Shown piece by piece: positions 21,985-32,155 of a stretch of DNA of 64,000 bases. The notes below the pieces were generated by a model. It was not told the origin of the DNA. It searched no databases and saw only the letters and a list, made by a program, of their open reading frames with translations. The translations under genes were made by a program, and so were the position numbers. The DNA comes from Bullera alba. Lineage: Eukaryota > Basidiomycota > Tremellomycetes > Tremellales > Bulleraceae. Positions within the stretch are counted from its first letter, which is position 1. Each line of letters begins with the position of its first letter. The stretch is taken from positions 186,001 to 250,000 of the forward strand of contig BCIX01000006.1 in NCBI GenBank assembly GCA_001600095.1, in the 5' to 3' direction.

Positions 21985-23526
21985 TCACACCGCATTGCGG
22001 CATGTTGGAGAACACGCTAAATCCCAAGTGAGCCTCCTGACCTCTCCTGGCGTACTCAGAGTCATACGGAGATCCCTCAATGTCTTCTGCCCTGTCCCTC
22101 TCTCCTCCTCTATCCACAGCGATAGAGGCTTGAAAACCGTCTCTAGCTCCAGCACGATGTCATCCGCTGTCCTCACGCTCGTTCCTTCCTCTTTGCTGAA
22201 CCTCGGCTCAAGGTGATAGTCCGTGCCTAGTCCCTCTTCCCGTTTGTCTACCGCGTCCTTCATCACAGCTGACATGACGGACTCGGCAATGTCCGACTTC
22301 AACCTGTTCGACATGGTGGAATTGAGGAATGGTTTCAGACTGACGATGACTGCCTCCGGGAGCTCTCTCAGTGACTGTTCCTGTCTTGCGAGATCTCGAT
22401 CAGCGTCACTGTCGTCATCACATTCAGCCACGTAGTCTTCAAAGTCCTCCTCGATGATCTGTCGAGCGGTGTATCGCGCCGCTTTGAACACTTCACCGTC
22501 CTTCAATTCTCGGGACGCCAAGCCGGTAGGGAGTGACAGCTCGACGGCTTGAGGGATCGTATCGTCATCAGGTTCACCGAGGACGGGGTCGTGATCTCGG
22601 AAATGATCGCAGGTGTAGCCCTGACTTTTGAAGGCTGCCTTGGCGATCTCCTCGCATTTGGTCTGTGTTGACCAATGCAAGGTCATTCCATACTTGATGC
22701 TCTCGAATTCTTCACTGTCCGGTTCCATTAAGGCCAGATGGGCTTCGATCCCGGGCTTGAGGCTGACGAGCTCGCTTGGGGCGAGGTATCTTTTAGCCTT
22801 GCCGTCACCCAAGAGCACGGTACCGTACATGTCGACCGCCAGCTTGTCATCCTCCGCTACCCTGGCAAGGAGAGAAAGGGAGTGCAGTGTCGGTTCGGCT
22901 TCGGGCAGGAAACTTGCGGTCAATAGCTTGGAGTTCATGTCGCTCTTGGGTTGTTTCGACTTGCTCGTGAACCACCCGGCAGTGCGAGACTGAGCTTCTT
23001 CATCGTTTGAAATCGAAGGATGGATGGTCAGCTGATATCCCGACTCCCCGAGGTTGACGTGCCACTTGTTGACATAGTGTGGGAATATTACCTCGACTTC
23101 ACTGGGAATGTCCCAGGGAACCAGGATGACGGGATTGGGGTCATCCCAACCTTCGCCATCTATCTTCGAGGCGGGCCTTCCCTGCGAGACAATATCGCCA
23201 TGTTCGTTGAATGCCAGAGAGCCGAGGTACACTTGTGATTCTTCGTGAGTGGACATTACACCGATACTGGGGTTTTTGCTTGGTGACGATGCCTCTGTGA
23301 GGTCGCGAGCGGCGGTCCCGAGATCCTTCAGTACCAGAAGCACCTGCGCTTGTATATGCTCTTTGGGGAGGTAAACGGTGTTTCTGGCGTCCTCAGCCGC
23401 GTCAACCTTGGTAGTATTGAGCCAAGAACCTTGAGTGACCGGGTATATCGTGTACGTGTTGTTCTTTTTGACGATTGAGAGCGCTTGATCGCCAAAGTCT
23501 AACTGTCTCTGGCTGTAGTCACTCAT
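21985..23526 (-). CDS. Unknown protein, member 1 of a three-gene tandem family
   Basis: A single-exon gene for 513 residues from ATG 23526 (MSDYSQRQLDFGDQAL). I recognise no known domain, signal peptide or membrane segment. It shares a layout with the genes at 24133 and 26789. There is an N-terminal strand block (YTIYPVTQGSWL), then a helix (IQAQVLLVLKDLGTAARDL) and a KWHVNLGESGYQL block. Next come a strand-helix block (LSLLARVAEDDKLAVDMYG, then LVSLKPGIEAHLALMEPDS), CDHFRDHDPV, and a helix (AARYTARQIIEEDFEDYV). The C-terminal half ends with GLGTDYHLEPRFSKEEG and DIVLELETVFKP. It is acidic. A TATA-like CTATAAGATA lies about 145 bp upstream. Cytosolic location is inferred from the lack of targeting signals. 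Confidence 0.85.
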   Translation of the reverse strand: MSDYSQRQLDFGDQALSIVKKNNTYTIYPVTQGSWLNTTKVDAAEDARNTVYLPKEHIQAQVLLVLKDLGTAARDLTEASSPSKNPSIGVMSTHEESQVYLGSLAFNEHGDIVSQGRPASKIDGEGWDDPNPVILVPWDIPSEVEVIFPHYVNKWHVNLGESGYQLTIHPSISNDEEAQSRTAGWFTSKSKQPKSDMNSKLLTASFLPEAEPTLHSLSLLARVAEDDKLAVDMYGTVLLGDGKAKRYLAPSELVSLKPGIEAHLALMEPDSEEFESIKYGMTLHWSTQTKCEEIAKAAFKSQGYTCDHFRDHDPVLGEPDDDTIPQAVELSLPTGLASRELKDGEVFKAARYTARQIIEEDFEDYVAECDDDSDADRDLARQEQSLRELPEAVIVSLKPFLNSTMSNRLKSDIAESVMSAVMKDAVDKREEGLGTDYHLEPRFSKEEGTSVRTADDIVLELETVFKPLSLWIEEERGTGQKTLRDLRMTLSTPGEVRRLTWDLACSPTCRNAV

Positions 23527-24132
23527 TGCGATCGGTGGGGTGACTTAGAGGCAGAAGCTGGGTCTGAGAGAGTCTTGGATTGCGTAGGTGGTGAGTTTCG
23601 TCTCGCTGGTCAAAATCAGCTGAGAAGGAGGGCATGACTCATGAAGTTCGTGAGAGAGATATCTTATAGCCCCCTCTGGTCAAACACTCTGCGTTTCCTT
23701 GTACTTCTCCGCTTCGCCGTTGATGAAAGGATGGCTGAGACCAGACGGCAGAGCGACTTAGATTGCCAATCACGAAGCTACCTCTGTCGCAAAGTACAAT
23801 TTCAGAGTTCAGAAGCACGTTGATTCTGATACGAGCCTACGAGGATTGGATGCCGGGCGGATCTTGTTTCGTCTTCGATATCACTCTCATGCTAGGCATC
23901 GCACCCAAGAATCTGAGGTTAAAAGCCTCGTCAGCGAGTCAAGACAAGCCCGAAGCTGTTGGCGGGGATAAGGGTTTGGAGTATGCGCATATCAGATTGC
24001 AGCAAAGGGTTGCTACGAGATATCGAGTATCACGCATCCTTTGTCCCAGCTTATCTGTATAACACACGTGCATATCACATGTTACACCCCAGGCGCCGAT
24101 GACACGGAGCAAGCGGCAAATCACTACCTAAA
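23527..24132. other. Intergenic region between family members 1 and 2
   Basis: 606 bp. It includes the member-1 promoter with a TATA-like sequence near 23668 and an adjacent AGGGGG (stress-element-like) word on the minus strand. An 8-codon upstream ORF (ATG AGT CAT GCC) lies in the probable leader. I see nothing else. Confidence 0.5.
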
Positions 24133-25656
24133 TCAGTTCCGGATCGAGAGCTTCCCAATCGCCGTGGCATCGGAGTCAGTGGGCATCAAGGGGAACATAT
24201 CCCGACCAATGAAATCGACCAGCTCTTCGTCCTCTCCTCCGCCCGTCTCCTCACCGTTGTTGCCATGCTTGAAGACCTGTACCTTGACGTGCGTGGCGTC
24301 TTCCAAGTTTGACTCGATCGCGAGGCGAGCGACTCCCCGCGGGCTCGTTGATTCGCCGTCATATTGCCAGGTGGTCAGCTTGGGTTCGAAAGTGTACTTG
24401 GTCCCAAAGCCGTCAGTGATCTTGGACTCCGCATTCCTTGTGACGGCCACCATGACTCGATTCGCCGTGTCAGACCAGTGAGTCAACGGGGCCTCCGAAG
24501 GGCGGATAGGTTTCAGCTGCTCGATGGTGCTGTTGTAGAGATTGGCCAGGCTCGCCCTCCCGGCTTTCTCCTCCTCGTCGTTTTGATACTCCGGATCAAA
24601 TTCGGTATCCAGGCTGTTGAGCGCCGTGACCCGGGCCTTGTCGTACACTGTGTCCGCGGTCAAAGCCCTCGGCTGCAAAGACGGGACCGACAGCTCCAGG
24701 AAGATCGGTTCTCGAGCGTTGGTCATGGCTCGCAATTGATCTCCTGTGTAATTTCCCGATTGGAAGATTGGTGCACCGATATCCAAGAGTGTCTTCTTGG
24801 AAGACCTTGGCAGCTCCCCAGTTCCCCTGATGGTGACGGCGTGATCGGAGGTAGGTTCAATCTTGCTCAAGAACGCCTCGACTGTTGATTTCAATGTCTG
24901 GAGAGAGCCTTCGTCGAGATCGATGTAAAGGTCCCTGATCCGAGCTTGACCGACTAGCCTTAAAGATCCAGTCTCTTCGTCTCCTGTCGGCTTGACAAAG
25001 TCGACAGCAAGGGAGAACAACTCAGGTCGGACTTCTGGCTCCATCTTCAGGCTGGTTCCCATCTTAGCGATACTTCTCTTCGTGCGACCAAAGGCGGTCT
25101 CAGCGGTAAGGTGGAACATGGGGTGATTGGCAGACTTGAAGGTTCCCATCTTGAAGCCTGTACCGTCCAAATCGACCCGCCATGGGAGGTGGTTGAACGG
25201 TTCGTCGAGGGTGATAGGCTGGGAAGTATCGATATGGGCGGCGTGGCGAGACCCTTCCTCACTTTCTCCCTCGGTTGCAGCTGACCTTGAGACAAATTGG
25301 TCTTCCTCGTTGACTTGCAGACTCTCGATGTATCGTTTGGCAGTTTCTGTGAGAATCTTGTCCACCTCAGGGTATGATATCCAACCAATGGATGATTCCT
25401 CTCTGCCAGCTTTGTCGCTCTCGTCCAGTTTCTTCAGCTCTTGAAAGCAGAGAAAGGTCTGTTCCGTGATTTGCTGTGCCGTCAAGGGGGCGATGTTCTT
25501 GCCAGATTCCACTCTGCGCTCGAACCCTTCCGACCTCTTAGTCACCCATGATGCCGACGTGATTGGGTGGAAGACGAACTTCTCATCGGGTTCCAGGTGG
25601 ATTCTGGCGGTGGAGTGGTGATTGATGACGACCTCGCGCTCGGTACCTTCGGACAT
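24133..25656 (-). CDS. Unknown protein, member 2 of a three-gene tandem family
   Basis: A single-exon gene; the best start is ATG 25656 (MSEGTEREVVINHHSTA), giving 507 residues. The open frame continues upstream but crosses the probable promoter. No known domain is recognised. Blocks matching its neighbours: FVFHPITSASWVTKR, ITEQTFLCFQELKKLD, PWRVDLDGTGFKMGTF and LFSLAVDFVKPTGDEETG. Further blocks are LQTLKSTVEAFLSKIEPTSD, TVYDKARVTALNSLDTEFD and TIEQLKPIRPSEAPLTHW. The C-terminal blocks are ITDGFGTKYTFEPKLTTW and DATHVKVQVFKHGN. Compared with member 1 it keeps the last block better and has a longer acidic N-terminal third. No targeting signal is visible. A GATATATT TATA-like word lies about 130 bp upstream. 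Confidence 0.85.
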   Translation of the reverse strand: MSEGTEREVVINHHSTARIHLEPDEKFVFHPITSASWVTKRSEGFERRVESGKNIAPLTAQQITEQTFLCFQELKKLDESDKAGREESSIGWISYPEVDKILTETAKRYIESLQVNEEDQFVSRSAATEGESEEGSRHAAHIDTSQPITLDEPFNHLPWRVDLDGTGFKMGTFKSANHPMFHLTAETAFGRTKRSIAKMGTSLKMEPEVRPELFSLAVDFVKPTGDEETGSLRLVGQARIRDLYIDLDEGSLQTLKSTVEAFLSKIEPTSDHAVTIRGTGELPRSSKKTLLDIGAPIFQSGNYTGDQLRAMTNAREPIFLELSVPSLQPRALTADTVYDKARVTALNSLDTEFDPEYQNDEEEKAGRASLANLYNSTIEQLKPIRPSEAPLTHWSDTANRVMVAVTRNAESKITDGFGTKYTFEPKLTTWQYDGESTSPRGVARLAIESNLEDATHVKVQVFKHGNNGEETGGGEDEELVDFIGRDMFPLMPTDSDATAIGKLSIRN

Positions 25657-26788
25657 GATGTGTGATATGGGACGGCTACACTCACTCTGAGAGTGTAAGT
25701 GAGGAATCAAGATGGTGATCAGACGAAGATGTGGGTCAGTGGGTGGAGAATAGAAGAGGAAATGGTCTCGGCATTGGAAATATATCCCTTCGCCTCCCTC
25801 GCCACTCCTCAAGTCTTGGTGCTTGATGAAGTCAAGACGAAGAAGCCTCAAAGGAAAGCCTATGAAAGGTGGTTCATCCGAAACGGCACTCGAGCGCACG
25901 TCATTGCAGTTCTGATACGAGAAGTGGTTGGATGTTGTCATGTTAACAGGATGTGTTTCAGGGATTTGGAGCAAAGGTTGGAGGGTCATCGATCATCGGT
26001 CGTTTGACTTTGAGGATCCAATTCGGACTGGCTCGAAAGGCCGAGTCCAAACTTTGACGTTCGTCGCTGATTCCAGCCTCGAGTAGGACTTCTGAGATCA
26101 TATTGGCCACGACTGTCGGAGGCTGCAGCGACTGAGTCCTTGCAGGTCCTTGCTCAAGCTCACGATCGAGTAGGGTACGGTAGAAGATGACGTGGGACTT
26201 GGTAGTACTAGTGTTTGATACGGATAATTCCGCCCGGAGGAAACACGATCGACTTTGCTTTGGCTCCAGGCTCCAGCTGGCTCCCTGCATCTTGCGGACC
26301 ACCAACGGACCACCGATCAACGTTCAACCTTCAACGACGAGCATTTACAGTCTATGCAGCCTCACAGCGGCCAGCACAGGCAATATTACTGACTTGCAGA
26401 CTCCGGGGCAGCTACATTAGCCCTCATGCCCGAACAGATCCAGCCCTGTCCCTGACCACCATCTCACTCATGGTAGTCCTGGACGTACTCGTGCTTACTC
26501 TTCCGACCCCTAAGAGGCGAACACTTCCCAGATCGGACTTGAAACACCGCTGTGCCCAGTCTGGAGTCGATTGACGTCGATCAAGTGAGTGATGGGAGCC
26601 GATCAACCGAGCACGTTGCAGCTAATCTTGAACTACTAAGTCTAGATTCACCCATTGCATACTACCTCTCCCATCACTAAGTCGCTGATCGGAATAGACA
26701 CACCACCTGTATACTGCACGTACCCCGCCTCCTTGCTCCTGCGTGTCATCCTCGCCTTCGCGCCCCTCTTCGGTCACACCTCTGCCAA
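25657..26788. other. Intergenic region between family members 2 and 3
   Basis: 1.13 kb. It holds the member-2 promoter and the 110-codon ORF at 25958-26290. The stretch 26291-26788 shows no plausible gene and no fourth family copy that I can detect. Confidence 0.5.
25958..26290 (-). CDS. Small hypothetical protein, possible LYR-like
   Basis: A 110-codon single-exon ORF from ATG 26290 (MQGASWSLEPKQSRS). Its composition looks like a real protein. The segment SHVIFYRTLLDRELEQGP resembles the helix around the LYR tripeptide of small mitochondrial assembly factors (FYR in place of LYR), followed by TVVANMISEVLLEAGISDE. That likeness is weak. There is no similarity to the flanking family. It lies about 300 bp upstream of member 2 on the same strand, so its transcript could overlap that promoter. 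It could also be a chance ORF. Confidence 0.35.
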   Translation of the reverse strand: MQGASWSLEPKQSRSCFLRAELSVSNTSTTKSHVIFYRTLLDRELEQGPARTQSLQPPTVVANMISEVLLEAGISDERQSLDSAFRASPNWILKVKRPMIDDPPTFAPNP

Positions 26789-28237
26789 TCATTCCGTGGA
26801 GGCTACCGACTTTGGTATATCGAAGAAGTCAAGGTTGCGCACGCCTTCGCCGTGGTAGCTATCGGCAAAGGTCGTGGTGTCGCTCGCGTCTTTGTTGGTG
26901 CGGATCAAAGTCGCGTGGATATGGGTTGCGTCATCTGGAGAGTTCCTTTTGGCTTTATCGTTGGGCCAGTCGGGATCATCGGGGGCATAGGGTCGGTCGC
27001 CAGCTGCGGAGCAATCCCAAGTACTGATCTTGGGGGCTAAGCTGTAAGCTTCACCCAGGCCTGGTTCCTCGAAGGCGTAAATATCGACTTCGCTGAGTAA
27101 GTGATTCATGACCTCGTTGGAGAAAATCGACCATTGTTCATCAGAGACACGGGAAGGCCTTTCGGCCTGGAGCTGATCGATCGTCGCGTCTCGAACGGTG
27201 GTGAAGGCTTGTTTCTTCGTCGGGTTTGTCTCGGCGGCAAATTCGTTTGCGCTCAGACTCTCGATTTGCCTTTCAGCCATAAAGATAGCTCGGTCATAGA
27301 CTCCCTCGGTACCCGTCCCGTTGAGGATCAGCGGCGCGGACAAGTCGATGCGAGAATTGTCGGTGAGTGACCGATTTCGGAAATGATTACAGTCAAATTT
27401 TGCTTCTTGAATGTAAGCCTTGCCGATTTCCAGAAGGGCAGTCTCGACGGTATGAGGCACATTCTCTTGGTCGTATCTCAGGCTGTTGAACTCATGACTC
27501 GACGTGTCCAGCCCATTGAGGTACGACTCGACTTCCGGTCGGAGCGCCTCCAGTTCTTGACCATTCAGTGGCCTAGTCGTCTTTCTGTTGCCCAGCGATA
27601 CCCGCCCGGAGAGTGTGATCGTGTCGTCTTTGAGCGAGATTGAAAGTGACTCAAGGGCGAGCCCACCCACATCTCTGATGTTGGGGCCGAGACCAGCTTT
27701 GGCCAGTTTCGCTGCTCGAGCGGGATTAAGAATCGACTCGACAGATCGATCCGCCGCCGCAAAACTGTTCGAAGAGTATCCGGTACCTGTCAGATCTATG
27801 TGCCATTGCTTGGAGTTAAACGGCGCTCTGGACCTTGGAATTGCTGGGAGCTCATCCGATGGAACGTCAGTCATCTCAATGTCTTCGCCGTCGACCGGTT
27901 CCGTATCACAGCCCAAGTATCGCTTGACGGTTAGAGTCATCTTGGCTTGGAGGCTCGGATATCGGGTGTGAGCGGTGGAACGGGACCCAACTGCAAGCGT
28001 GTCCATTGTAGAGTCATCACAATCGAGGTGCTTCAAGGCCAACCTGACCTGTGTCTCGATGTCTTGTGGGCTCAAGTAGTGACTGTTGTGGGCAATCTCC
28101 TTAGTGCGAGCAGCTCCTGTGGAACCTTGCGTAGCGGATGAGACCTTGGTGATGGGCCCGAAGGCGAAGAAATCTCTGTACTCTCGCACTTCAATCGCCT
28201 GTCCCCGCGGGATGACGATCTCAGTGTTATCGCTCAT
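26789..28237 (-). CDS. Unknown protein, member 3 of a three-gene tandem family
   Basis: A single-exon gene for 482 residues from ATG 28237 (MSDNTEIVIPRGQ). No known domain, signal peptide or membrane segment. Family blocks are REYRDFFAFGPITKVSS, IETQVRLALKHLDCDDSTM, QWHIDLTGTGYSSNSF and LESLSISLKDDTITLSGRVS. Then LEALRPEVESYLNGLDTSS, CNHFRNRSLTD and GVYDRAIFMAERQIESLSA. The C-terminal blocks are IDQLQAERPSRVSDEQW, GLGEAYSLAPKISTWD and DATHIHATLIRT. It shares CxHFR with member 1 and the VYD helix and DATH block with member 2, so it looks intermediate. A TATA-like GTATATCA word lies about 90-100 bp upstream. Confidence 0.85.
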   Translation of the reverse strand: MSDNTEIVIPRGQAIEVREYRDFFAFGPITKVSSATQGSTGAARTKEIAHNSHYLSPQDIETQVRLALKHLDCDDSTMDTLAVGSRSTAHTRYPSLQAKMTLTVKRYLGCDTEPVDGEDIEMTDVPSDELPAIPRSRAPFNSKQWHIDLTGTGYSSNSFAAADRSVESILNPARAAKLAKAGLGPNIRDVGGLALESLSISLKDDTITLSGRVSLGNRKTTRPLNGQELEALRPEVESYLNGLDTSSHEFNSLRYDQENVPHTVETALLEIGKAYIQEAKFDCNHFRNRSLTDNSRIDLSAPLILNGTGTEGVYDRAIFMAERQIESLSANEFAAETNPTKKQAFTTVRDATIDQLQAERPSRVSDEQWSIFSNEVMNHLLSEVDIYAFEEPGLGEAYSLAPKISTWDCSAAGDRPYAPDDPDWPNDKAKRNSPDDATHIHATLIRTNKDASDTTTFADSYHGEGVRNLDFFDIPKSVASTE

Positions 28238-28743
28238 GTCTCGGAGTCAAGAAGGCCAAAGGCGAATGTCTCTATGGTGATGTAGGAGAGTGGCGAATGC
28301 CGGGGTGTCGATCGTCTCTCTGGGTGATATACGTGGACTAAACGTTTCTAAGGATGAGCGCGTCGCTCCACGTTGGAAGAATGAGCTGAAAGGACGGTTC
28401 TGTTTCATCATCAGTATCGATGACGTTCATCATGGAAGGAGGCTCCTTCACGTAGCCCGTCACATATCGACTCTCTTCCAAAGGAGGAGGCGCAACGGTC
28501 AACCACAGAGTCGTTTCGATGCGCCGGGAGGCTCAATACGCCTGGCAGCTCACCTTTCAGCTCACGGGATGTATATTGCTTTGTTTGGCAGCTGTGACGC
28601 GGCTGAGAATCCCGCGAAGGCCAACCAACGCACTGTGGTGATTCTGTTCTGCCTTGCAAATCGATCTGGACGGCAGTTCTCGCTGAGTTTCAAGGGTGTA
28701 ATGAGTGAGGGCCTAGGGGTGGTGTTTCGTATCGACTGCTGCT
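28238..28743. other. Intergenic region
   Basis: 506 bp between member 3 (minus) and the end of the thioredoxin-like gene (minus). It holds the member-3 promoter. An open plus-strand frame of about 150 codons has no ATG near its 5' end and no recognisable content. Confidence 0.5.
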
Positions 28744-29403
28744 TCATTGGTCGTTTATAAACGATTTGAGCTTGTCTCCTTCGTCGATCTCGCTGTCTAC
28801 CAATCTTGCTACCTCCTTGCCCTAAAGGAGGTGTCAGCTGTAGTATAATGGACATAGACTCGTATACGAACTTACATCCTGGATCTTGAGGATAGTTGGG
28901 ACCTCGTTGACGTTCCAATCGACTCTGGCGTGGTTCTCGGGTCGGTTCTTCCACCTGAGGGTGTCAGGGAGTATAGAGTCGTCTTCCTTGGTGCTACTTA
29001 CTCGACTTTCTTGCCGACCCAGTATATGATGGCCTCTATGAGGCTCATGTCAGCTCATGGCACCACCTCATGTTAGAGTCGAGGCAAAGCCGAGGTTGAC
29101 GGGGGAGTTACTCACTGGGCTTGTCATCCCCGTCAAAGGTGTCCTTCACTAATTGATCGACTCGCCTGCAGTCCTACCCGAATATCAGCATATGGTGATA
29201 GACTATGCGGAAGCTTCGACTCACCGGGCACCACATCTGCCCGTCCTCGACGTCCGAGAAGAAGACCAGGTAGGTGTTCTTAGGCGCCGATGGCCCTGCG
29301 AGCGAGTTCATCACGTGGGGGTATCTGAAGACGAGCAGTCAGCTGCCATACCTAAAGATTGAAAACGCCAGCTGGGGACTTACGGAGTAGCGTGCAGAGG
29401 CAT
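28744..29403 (-). CDS. Thioredoxin-like protein, TXNDC17 family
   Basis: Small cytosolic thioredoxin-fold protein of the TXNDC17 (TRP14) family, which reduces disulfides on specific partners. About five exons. Exon 1 (MPLHATP) starts at ATG 29403 and joins YPHVMNSLAGPSAPKNTYLV. Then comes FFSDVEDGQMWCPDCRRVD with the family active site WCPDC, EAIIYWVGKKVEWKNRPENH, and VNEVPTILKIQDG with the cis-proline. The last exon is GKEVARLVDSEIDEGDKL, ending FINDQ at 28744. The WCPDC motif and the 'YWVG...WKN' segment distinguish it from classic WCGPC thioredoxins. Divergent from the gene at 29702 with a 298-bp shared promoter region. Confidence 0.85.
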
Positions 29404-29701
29404 CGCAGAGCAGTCTTGCCTATACAGTACGGCGTATACACAAAAGGGGTGGATGTAGGTTTGTTGTCAAAACAACATCGATGTCGGATTTTCAAATCAA
29501 CCTCGCTCTTGCCTTTTCTTGCATTCTCTCTAAGGTCATCACTGTTGCTTCTGCTCTTCATAGAGGCTCGCACCCCTCTCTCGCACTCTCTCCCCTGGAG
29601 ACGGAAGCTGCTCGACAGAGCGCCCATCCCACCCGGCCATCGCCCGCACTCGCTCTCCAGGTCCCTCATGTTGCGAACCAAATAATCAATCCTGGCCGAG
29701 A

Positions 29702-31912
29702 ATGACGCCAACCTCGACCCCAGCTCCGGTCGCGCCAGTAGTGGCAGTGGGACCCTCAGTCACAGCGCCTGCCGCAGCGGCCGCTCCGCGAAGGTCGACT
29801 AGAGCATCTGCCGCGCCTGCCCAAGCGAAAGATACTATGTTGGCACCTCAGCCGGACACGCGCAAGTCTTCGCGAAGTGGGTGGACACAGGCGACATTAC
29901 AGGGATCCTTGCCTCGTAGTAGGGATGCTCATGCTGTTGGACCTGCACCTGGAGCTCTCGACCCCGAGGACGTGAACGGCGCGTCAACAACAGAGTCTCT
30001 GTCGGATCATATTGGTCGAAGGGGAAGCTCTAGGAGCGCTGCTGCATCAGAACCCTTTGAAGAAGATGTGACACCTAAACACACTGGAGACCCGGACGAG
30101 GTCGGATTCCATGCACAAGCCGAAGCTGGACCTTCTACCCTTCGCGCTCGAACACCCCCACAGCCCTCGCGCAAAACTCGTAATGGCATCTCGTCGACCG
30201 GTTCCTCCCCGCTCTCCTGGTCATCACCCACTCCCCCTCCCGCCCAGTCTCGAGGTCTCCCATCCAGCAGATCAACAGTCTCCAGGAGCATTAAAGGCAA
30301 AGGCAAAGAAAGAGCTCCAAGACCTGCGACTCCGAACTCGGCTCGACCTGCTAGAGCAACGACATCCACCCATCAGCCAGAGAAAAGGGTCCTACCCGCG
30401 AGGATCCGTCGCGCGGCCGGCGGTGGCGCCGAGGGTATAAGAGACTTGGAGGAGATGATAGTGGACTGGCTAGAGAGATGGGGTCAGTCTCCTGCACTTC
30501 TCAACCTAGAGGATACAGCTAACGCGCGGTACTTAGGAGCACCTACCGCAGGGCCACCTGACGACTTGCCAATCTACCTCTCGACACTTCCCCTCTCGCT
30601 TATACACCCACCGCCAACATCCTTCTCGCACCCACCTCCAACTCCAGTGACAATAACGCCAACCAAACCCACAACCTTGATCCCACCGCCATCACCGAGG
30701 CTAGCCTTCCCTCTCACCTCACCCCGTCTCGCACACGGCGCCACGCACGGAGCTCTCATTTCGCCATCCCCTCGCAAGGCTCTACTGGACCCAGAACAAA
30801 GGGAACGTATCGAGACCCCATCATGGCATATGGTAGCGCCGGGCGAAGACGACATGGAGGAAGCTCAAGACGAGCTCATGACTCATGGAAGACAACCCAC
30901 CAGTCCCGTCAAGCGACTAAGAAGGCTGCCGGATTCCGAGGTGAGTCCTGGTATACTCTGACAGCGCTGACCTGAAGACCAAGGACGACACTTCCGACGC
31001 ATACTACATCTCCCAACACCGCAAGTATGAGGTGTTCGAGCGACGCCAGCGTATCCGCGAAAAGGAGAAATTGGTGTTCGAGCGGTACAAGATGAAGTCT
31101 CGGATCGACCTGCTCAAGAACATGTCAGATTCGGCGTGGAGCGCAATAGTCGCAACCGTCTTGTCAAGGTCGTCAACGGACACGAAGCCAGAGAACGGTG
31201 CTCAAGGAGGGGACGCCGGGGAGGATGCTTGGCATAAAGGCAGGAAAAAGCTTGCCCGGTCTGGACACGAATGGTTGCGAAGTCGACTGGTCAAAGAGGG
31301 TAAAGAGCTGGTCAAGCGTTATGACCAATTGCTCCCTTCAGACACCAAGAAGTGGGTCTAGTTGGCCTTTCCCACCATGTTGATTCGAGAAATGCTGATG
31401 TGACCATTTGTAGGACCGCCCCCAACGGCCGGGCACAAACAACGCCTACACCCACTCCCGAGCGATACCTCGAGACACCCTCGCCGAGCATGTCCCCCGC
31501 GCCGAGCAGACCCAGCACTGTGCTTCCAGCTCGAGTCACCGCTCTGAGGAAGAACACCTCCAGCTCCAGAAGACGCTCGCTTCCTAGTTCGTCTACGCCC
31601 AAGCCTGAAGAGACCGGGCGATCGACTAGAAGTGGGGATAGCAGAACGACCCGAAGTCGTGCTGCGACGGACAGCCCAATCTCCACGAACAAACGATCGG
31701 CCTCGCAAGAGCAGAAGGAGCTGTTGCCGAATTTGAAGCGGCGCAAGACGATTTTGAACTCTCTCGACCTAGAGAGTCCGCAGAAATCGTCTCGTCAGGA
31801 CCAACCTTCCAAGCCAATGGCGACCAGAGCGAATGGGACAAATGGAGCGTGCGGTGTGAGTACGGAGGACGCGTTGGAGATGCGCGAGGTAGAGGCGACG
31901 GTGGTGCTGTGA
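29702..31912 (+). CDS. SAS4-domain-like basic chromatin protein
   Basis: Three exons from ATG 29702; introns near 30941-30980 and 31352-31412. The first 400 residues are disordered, Ala/Pro/Ser-rich and basic (RRSTRASAAPAQAK), with one conserved-looking helix (GIRDLEEMIVDWLERWGQ). Exon 2 carries a charged helical segment: YYISQHRKYEVFERRQRIRE, then KEKLVFERYKMKSRIDLL. That HRK..E..RIREKEKL..ERY pattern resembles the 'something about silencing 4' (SAS4) domain of fungal histone-acetyltransferase scaffolds. The tail is Ser/Arg-rich with a nuclear-localisation-like PNLKRRKTIL. Nuclear location is inferred. Two acceptors 6 nt apart (ctgaag, accaag) are possible for intron 1. The domain call is tentative. 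Confidence 0.7.
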
Positions 31913-32155
31913 TTGTCCACCGAGCTGGGCCGGTTATAGATCAGGGTCGGATATGATGCTCAGTCCAGGCAGTAGCTCGCGTCTCTCTCGGGCTCGACTT
32001 GAATGCCGGTGGTTTTATAAACATGATGCCAGTGATGAATCTGGCAACGGGTTGGGTATTTGTGCCGTGTCAAGAACCCGTGCTGCCCTTGACGAGGTCG
32101 TTGTGAGATCCTGAGACGCTGCATCCTCACTCCTCGAGACGATGCGAAGCCCAGA

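Noticed and set aside
21699..22020. Possible spliced plus-strand gene (MSHPIERDPQISESQTI joined to GCTRLYSYCTAVYT...)
   Set aside because: It has a start and a GTGAGC donor, but the product looks random, it runs into the 3' end of the opposite-strand family gene, and no family is recognised.
28290..28760. Open plus-strand frame of about 157 codons
   Set aside because: It begins with GTG, has no early ATG, overlaps the end of the thioredoxin-like gene and the promoter of family member 3, and has no recognisable content.
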